Origin: JBGPMO01 sp041487075
GTDB lineage: Bacteria > Patescibacteriota > Minisyncoccia > UBA6257 > 1-14-0-10-40-38
Assembly (NCBI GenBank): GCA_041487075.1
Contig: JBGPMO010000031.1
Coordinates: 1-7,796 of the forward strand
Direction: 5' to 3'
DNA length: 7,796 nt
The notes beneath the pieces were generated by a model, which saw only the letters and a list, made by a program, of their open reading frames with translations, did no database searches and was not told the origin of the DNA. Within the stretch, counting starts at the first letter, position 1. Each line of letters opens with the position of its first letter. The position numbers and the translations under genes were made by a program. Shown piece after piece: positions 5,047-7,796 of the stretch.

Positions 5047-5959
5047 TTCGCACTAATTGAACCGTGTCTGCGATTGCCTCTACTGAAAGACCGTTTGCAT
5101 TACGAATATAGGGAAGCCAGCCGCCCACTTTTTGAAACGCATCTTGAGGAGCAATGCGCTTAAACACACCGGCATATCCGGTCTCTGCCACTACCTCCGC
5201 AACCGCACTTCCGAGACCGCCGATAATACTGTGGTCTTCTACGGTAAAAAGATAAGGCACCCGCTGCATGGTTTCCTGAAGCAATTTCCTATCAAGCGGT
5301 TTAATCGTATGCATACTAATAATACGAGTTGAAATCCCTTTCTCTTTTAAGAGAGCCGCGGCTTTGACTACATTCTCAAGCATGTGACCGGTTGAGATAA
5401 ACGCAATATCTTTGCCGTCTTGGACTAAGATACCTTTACCGATTTCAAACTTTGGGATATTCGTATGAATGGAAGGTTCTCCGCGCGCCGCAATACGCAA
5501 ATAACAAGGGCCATGGTGTTTAAACATGGCGTACGAGGCTGCTTGCACCTCTTTCGGATCACCAGGGGCAATCACCGTCATATTCGGAAGCGAACGCATG
5601 ATACTGATGTCTTCCATCGCGTTATGGGTTGCGCCGTACTGCGAATACGTGAGCCCCGCGCCAACGCCCACAATTTTCACGTTCAGATTCTGATAGCAAA
5701 CATCGTTTCTGATTTGTTCATAGCACCGCATGGTTGCAAAGGTCGCGATGGAATACACAATCGGAATTTTACCCGCAAGCGCGAGCCCTGCCGCAATGCC
5801 AACCATGTTTTGCTCCGCAACGCCGCAATTAAGATATTGATCCGGAAATGATTTTTGAAAAGGCTCTAGTACACCGTAACCCAAATCACCGGTTAGAAGA
5901 AAAATACGCTTGTCTTTTACGGCTGCATCCGATAATGCCTGAATAAACGCGGTGCGCAT
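5027..5959 (-). CDS. Split transketolase, C-terminal subunit (pyrimidine-binding plus C-terminal domain)
   Basis: The 310-residue protein equals the second half of a transketolase. GVAEQNMVGIAAGLA (46-60) carries the glutamate (Glu49) that activates the thiamine pyrophosphate ring. GLTYSQYGATHNAMEDISIMRSLPNM (102-127) matches the transketolase active-site loop with His112, and VEDHSIIGGLG (240-250) starts the C-terminal domain. It should pair with the subunit encoded just upstream to form the active site, with TPP bound at the interface. Together they would move a two-carbon ketol unit between sugars. Split transketolases can serve central metabolism in archaea and some bacteria, but the placement among glycan genes suggests a sugar-building role. 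It starts 7 bp after the N-subunit stop, without a clear ribosome site. Confidence 0.93.
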   Translation of the reverse strand: MRTAFIQALSDAAVKDKRIFLLTGDLGYGVLEPFQKSFPDQYLNCGVAEQNMVGIAAGLALAGKIPIVYSIATFATMRCYEQIRNDVCYQNLNVKIVGVGAGLTYSQYGATHNAMEDISIMRSLPNMTVIAPGDPKEVQAASYAMFKHHGPCYLRIAARGEPSIHTNIPKFEIGKGILVQDGKDIAFISTGHMLENVVKAAALLKEKGISTRIISMHTIKPLDRKLLQETMQRVPYLFTVEDHSIIGGLGSAVAEVVAETGYAGVFKRIAPQDAFQKVGGWLPYIRNANGLSVEAIADTVQLVRNAKKHT

Positions 5960-5966
5960 AAAAAAA

Positions 5967-6809
5967 TTAAGCCAATTCTTGCAATGCTTTCGTTAATTCC
6001 TCTCCTTGAGGAAACTTATAATGCCAATCAAGCGTATTTTCCATAAATGAAACTCCCTTGCCTTTCACGGTATGCGCGATAACTACACTTGGCTTGCCTT
6101 TTGCAATGGGCAATGATGCTAAGGCATTCACAATCTCGCAAAAATTATGGCCATCGATTTCAGTAACACCCCATCCAAACGCTCGCCACTTATCTGTAAA
6201 CGGTTCAAGTGATGCGACTTCTTCGGTTCTCCCAAATCCTTGGAGCTTATTGTAATCAATCACGGCAATTAAATTATCGAGTTTGTTGTGGTGGGCAAAA
6301 AGAGCTGCTTCCCATACCGATCCTTCATCACATTCCCCGTCACTCATCACGACTACACTCCGATACGTCCGGCCGTCTTTTTTCGCGGCATAAGCAAGCC
6401 CTGCGCCTACCGGCAAACCATGGCCGAGTGATCCGGTTGAGGTTTCCACGCCCGGCAAACACCCCTTTGTCGGGTGGCCAGTTAAAAGTTTCCCATCCGC
6501 AAAATAATCCGCGAGCACTGCCTTTGGCGCAAAACCACGCTCGGCAAGCGTTGCATAGAGGCCGGCGGCGCAATGCCCTTTGCTAAAAATAAGACGGTCT
6601 CGATCAACGCTCGTAGGATTTTTAGGATCAATCTTGAGAAAAGAAAAATAAAGCCCAACTAAAAGGTCAGTCACTGAAAAGTTGCCGCCGATGTGCGCGC
6701 TTTTGACACGAGAGGCCATTACGGTGATCTCACGCCGAATCGCCTTACTGTGGCCTTGTAACGCTTGGATTTCAGCTTCGCTGTGCCCGTTATGTGCGCA
6801 CGGTTTCAT
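5967..6809 (-). CDS. Split transketolase, N-terminal subunit (TPP diphosphate-binding)
   Basis: The 280-residue protein equals the first transketolase domain. SAHIGGNFSVTDLL (37-50) corresponds to the usual GHPGGSLS segment, SKGHCAAGLYA (76-86) carries a conserved active-site His, and GHPTK (111-115) follows. The TPP motif runs from Asp157-Gly158-Glu159 to Asn187 in VIDYNKLQ; the usual leading Gly is Ser here. DWHYKFP (261-267) near the end matches the conserved WHGKxP motif. It needs the downstream C-subunit for a complete active site. It overlaps the SDR gene by 20 bp and is followed 7 bp later by its partner, indicating matched expression. The ATG at 6809 has no visible Shine-Dalgarno site; translation may be coupled to the SDR gene. 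Confidence 0.93.
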   Translation of the reverse strand: MKPCAHNGHSEAEIQALQGHSKAIRREITVMASRVKSAHIGGNFSVTDLLVGLYFSFLKIDPKNPTSVDRDRLIFSKGHCAAGLYATLAERGFAPKAVLADYFADGKLLTGHPTKGCLPGVETSTGSLGHGLPVGAGLAYAAKKDGRTYRSVVVMSDGECDEGSVWEAALFAHHNKLDNLIAVIDYNKLQGFGRTEEVASLEPFTDKWRAFGWGVTEIDGHNFCEIVNALASLPIAKGKPSVVIAHTVKGKGVSFMENTLDWHYKFPQGEELTKALQELA

Positions 6810-7740
6810 AAAAGGATTGATGATTCTTGAGCCATGCTAGCATCTCGCGTATGCCGTCTTCAAGCCCCCACCGGGCCTGCCACCCCAGGAGATGCTTTGC
6901 CCTTTTTTCATCTCCCACCCATACATCGGTATCAAAACTTCTTTGCTTCGCGGGCATGCCCCATTTTAAGGTCACGGGGTGACCAATGTTTGTTCTAATC
7001 GCCTCGGCAACGTCCTGTAACGTATGCTGTTTGCCGGTGCAGACATTCAGAATAATGCCCTTGCCGGGTTTTTTTTCGAGTACGTTCATATAAGCATCAA
7101 CAACGTCGTCAATATACGTAAAATCACGCGCAATAGTCGGGGAGGCAAACTCAAGTTCTTTGCCTTGAAGGGCGCGTAATAAAACCGTAGGCATCAACCG
7201 GCCCGGCTCTTCGTATGGCCCATACACCGAGAACAATCTTAAAATAGTAACGGGAAATTTTGCGTCACGGCCGCGATGCGCCAAGTAGAGAGTCGCCGCG
7301 GCCTTTGTCACTCCATAGGCGCTGTTTGGTTCTAACAGCATATCTTCCTGCATCGGAGCTCGCTTCGCCCCATACTCGGAAGAACTGCCCGTGTGAATGA
7401 AATGCTCGAGTGAAATCTTCTCCGCCGCGGCAACCAGATTGATAGTGGCAATTACGTTCGTCTGAATGATTTTTTGAATATCTTTTTGAAACGGATACCC
7501 GCCATACTGGGCAAGATGTATGATAAAGTCAGGGTGGACGCGTGAAACGGTTTGCTCTACCCAGAGAGCATTTGTAAGATCCCCTTGGCAAACAGTAAAG
7601 GCATTTTTCAAATCCGAAACTCGCCACGGCAACGTTTGCGGACGCATAATTGCGTATACTTCATAACTTTTCCTTACCAGCCGGCGAAGCAAATGAGCGC
7701 CCACAAATCCGCCGGCTCCCGTTAAGAATACTCGCTTCAT
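6790..7740 (-). CDS. NAD(P)-dependent nucleotide-sugar epimerase/dehydratase/reductase (extended SDR)
   Basis: This 316-residue protein has the Rossmann motif TGAGGFVG (7-14), an acidic loop CQGDLTN (51-57), HLAQYGGYP (75-83), the catalytic Ser in TGSSSEYG (117-124), and Tyr142-x3-Lys146 in YGVTKAA. RDFTYIDDVVDAY and the later NVCTGKQHTLQDV segment are typical of substrate-binding parts of nucleotide-sugar SDRs. It may epimerise, dehydrate or reduce an NDP-sugar; as there is no clear 4,6-dehydratase signature, a 4-keto reductase or epimerase is the more likely role beside a split transketolase. It is the first operon gene visible, starting 56 bp from the right edge. No Shine-Dalgarno site precedes the ATG. 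Exact reaction is not determinable from sequence. Confidence 0.9.
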   Translation of the reverse strand: MKRVFLTGAGGFVGAHLLRRLVRKSYEVYAIMRPQTLPWRVSDLKNAFTVCQGDLTNALWVEQTVSRVHPDFIIHLAQYGGYPFQKDIQKIIQTNVIATINLVAAAEKISLEHFIHTGSSSEYGAKRAPMQEDMLLEPNSAYGVTKAAATLYLAHRGRDAKFPVTILRLFSVYGPYEEPGRLMPTVLLRALQGKELEFASPTIARDFTYIDDVVDAYMNVLEKKPGKGIILNVCTGKQHTLQDVAEAIRTNIGHPVTLKWGMPAKQRSFDTDVWVGDEKRAKHLLGWQARWGLEDGIREMLAWLKNHQSFYETVRT

Positions 7741-7775
7741 TGTCTAGAGAATATCAACGCGAACGCCTTTCCGCA

Positions 7776-7781
7776 ACTATA
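7776..7781 (-). promoter_or_regulatory. Possible -10 element upstream of the operon
   Basis: TATAGT lies about 35 nt upstream of the SDR gene start and equals the -10 hexamer of the 86-codon gene. The matching -35 would fall past the window edge, so this cannot be confirmed. If real, the seven-gene operon starts at the SDR gene; otherwise it extends further right. Confidence 0.25.
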
Positions 7782-7796
7782 AGCAGTAAAATAAAA

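Noticed and set aside
5465..5851. 128-codon plus-strand open frame
   Set aside because: It lies wholly antisense to the transketolase C-subunit, is rich in Arg/His/Asn without domain motifs, and the minus-strand frame has clear family motifs throughout.
6209..6586. 125-codon plus-strand open frame
   Set aside because: It is antisense to the transketolase N-subunit TPP-binding region and has low-complexity, motif-free composition.
1..7796. CRISPR arrays, tRNA or rRNA genes, transposases or insertion-sequence ends
   Set aside because: I saw no regular repeat-spacer pattern, no tRNA-like cloverleaf or rRNA sequence, and no transposase motifs in any frame.

Overview
The window is a bacterial surface-glycan or nucleotide-sugar biosynthesis locus. 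Every gene I can support lies on the minus strand, so transcription runs right to left. A bacterial rather than archaeal host is indicated by a consensus-like sigma-70 promoter (TTGACA, 17 bp, TATAGT), a clear intrinsic terminator, and one textbook Shine-Dalgarno site. TGA, TAA and TAG all serve as stops, so the standard code 11 fits and recoded-TGA lineages are unlikely. Most genes have weak or no Shine-Dalgarno sequence and overlap or nearly touch. That would suit a compact, uncultivated lineage such as Patescibacteria, but I cannot fix the taxon from this sequence.

Right part (7740 to 1748): a tightly packed seven-gene operon. In transcription order it encodes an extended-SDR NAD(P)-dependent nucleotide-sugar epimerase/dehydratase/reductase, the N-terminal (TPP-binding) and C-terminal (pyrimidine-binding plus C-terminal domain) halves of a split transketolase, a GtrB/DPM1-like membrane-anchored GT2 glycosyltransferase, a class I SAM methyltransferase, a Nudix hydrolase resembling GDP-mannose mannosyl hydrolase, and a lysine-type DegT/DnrJ/EryC1/StrS sugar aminotransferase. 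Junctions are overlaps of about 20-30 bp or gaps of 5-11 bp.

Middle (about 1751 to 1291): a separate single-gene unit. A near-consensus promoter has its -35 box over the aminotransferase stop codon. It is followed by a roughly 90-nt leader with a stem-loop, a perfect AAGGAGG ribosome site, an 86-codon gene of unknown function with a possible half zinc ribbon, and a 13-bp-stem intrinsic terminator. An imperfect 16-bp direct repeat flanks the terminator.

Left part (1220 to the left edge): a plausible promoter, then a gene cut by the window edge. It encodes an RfbH-like 3-dehydrase (CDP-4-keto-6-deoxyglucose-3-dehydrase family) with the diagnostic His in place of the PLP lysine. It has lost the three clustered cysteines that hold the [2Fe-2S] cluster in classical RfbH/E1.

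Working model (inference): a 3-deoxy-4-keto nucleotide sugar made by the RfbH-like enzyme could be the acceptor for a two-carbon ketol unit from the split transketolase. The SDR enzyme would then reduce or epimerise the product to give a branched-chain deoxysugar. The aminotransferase, GT2, methyltransferase and Nudix protein would supply, attach, decorate or control other sugars of the same glycan. The sugar activation and 4,6-dehydration genes are not in the window and may lie just outside it.
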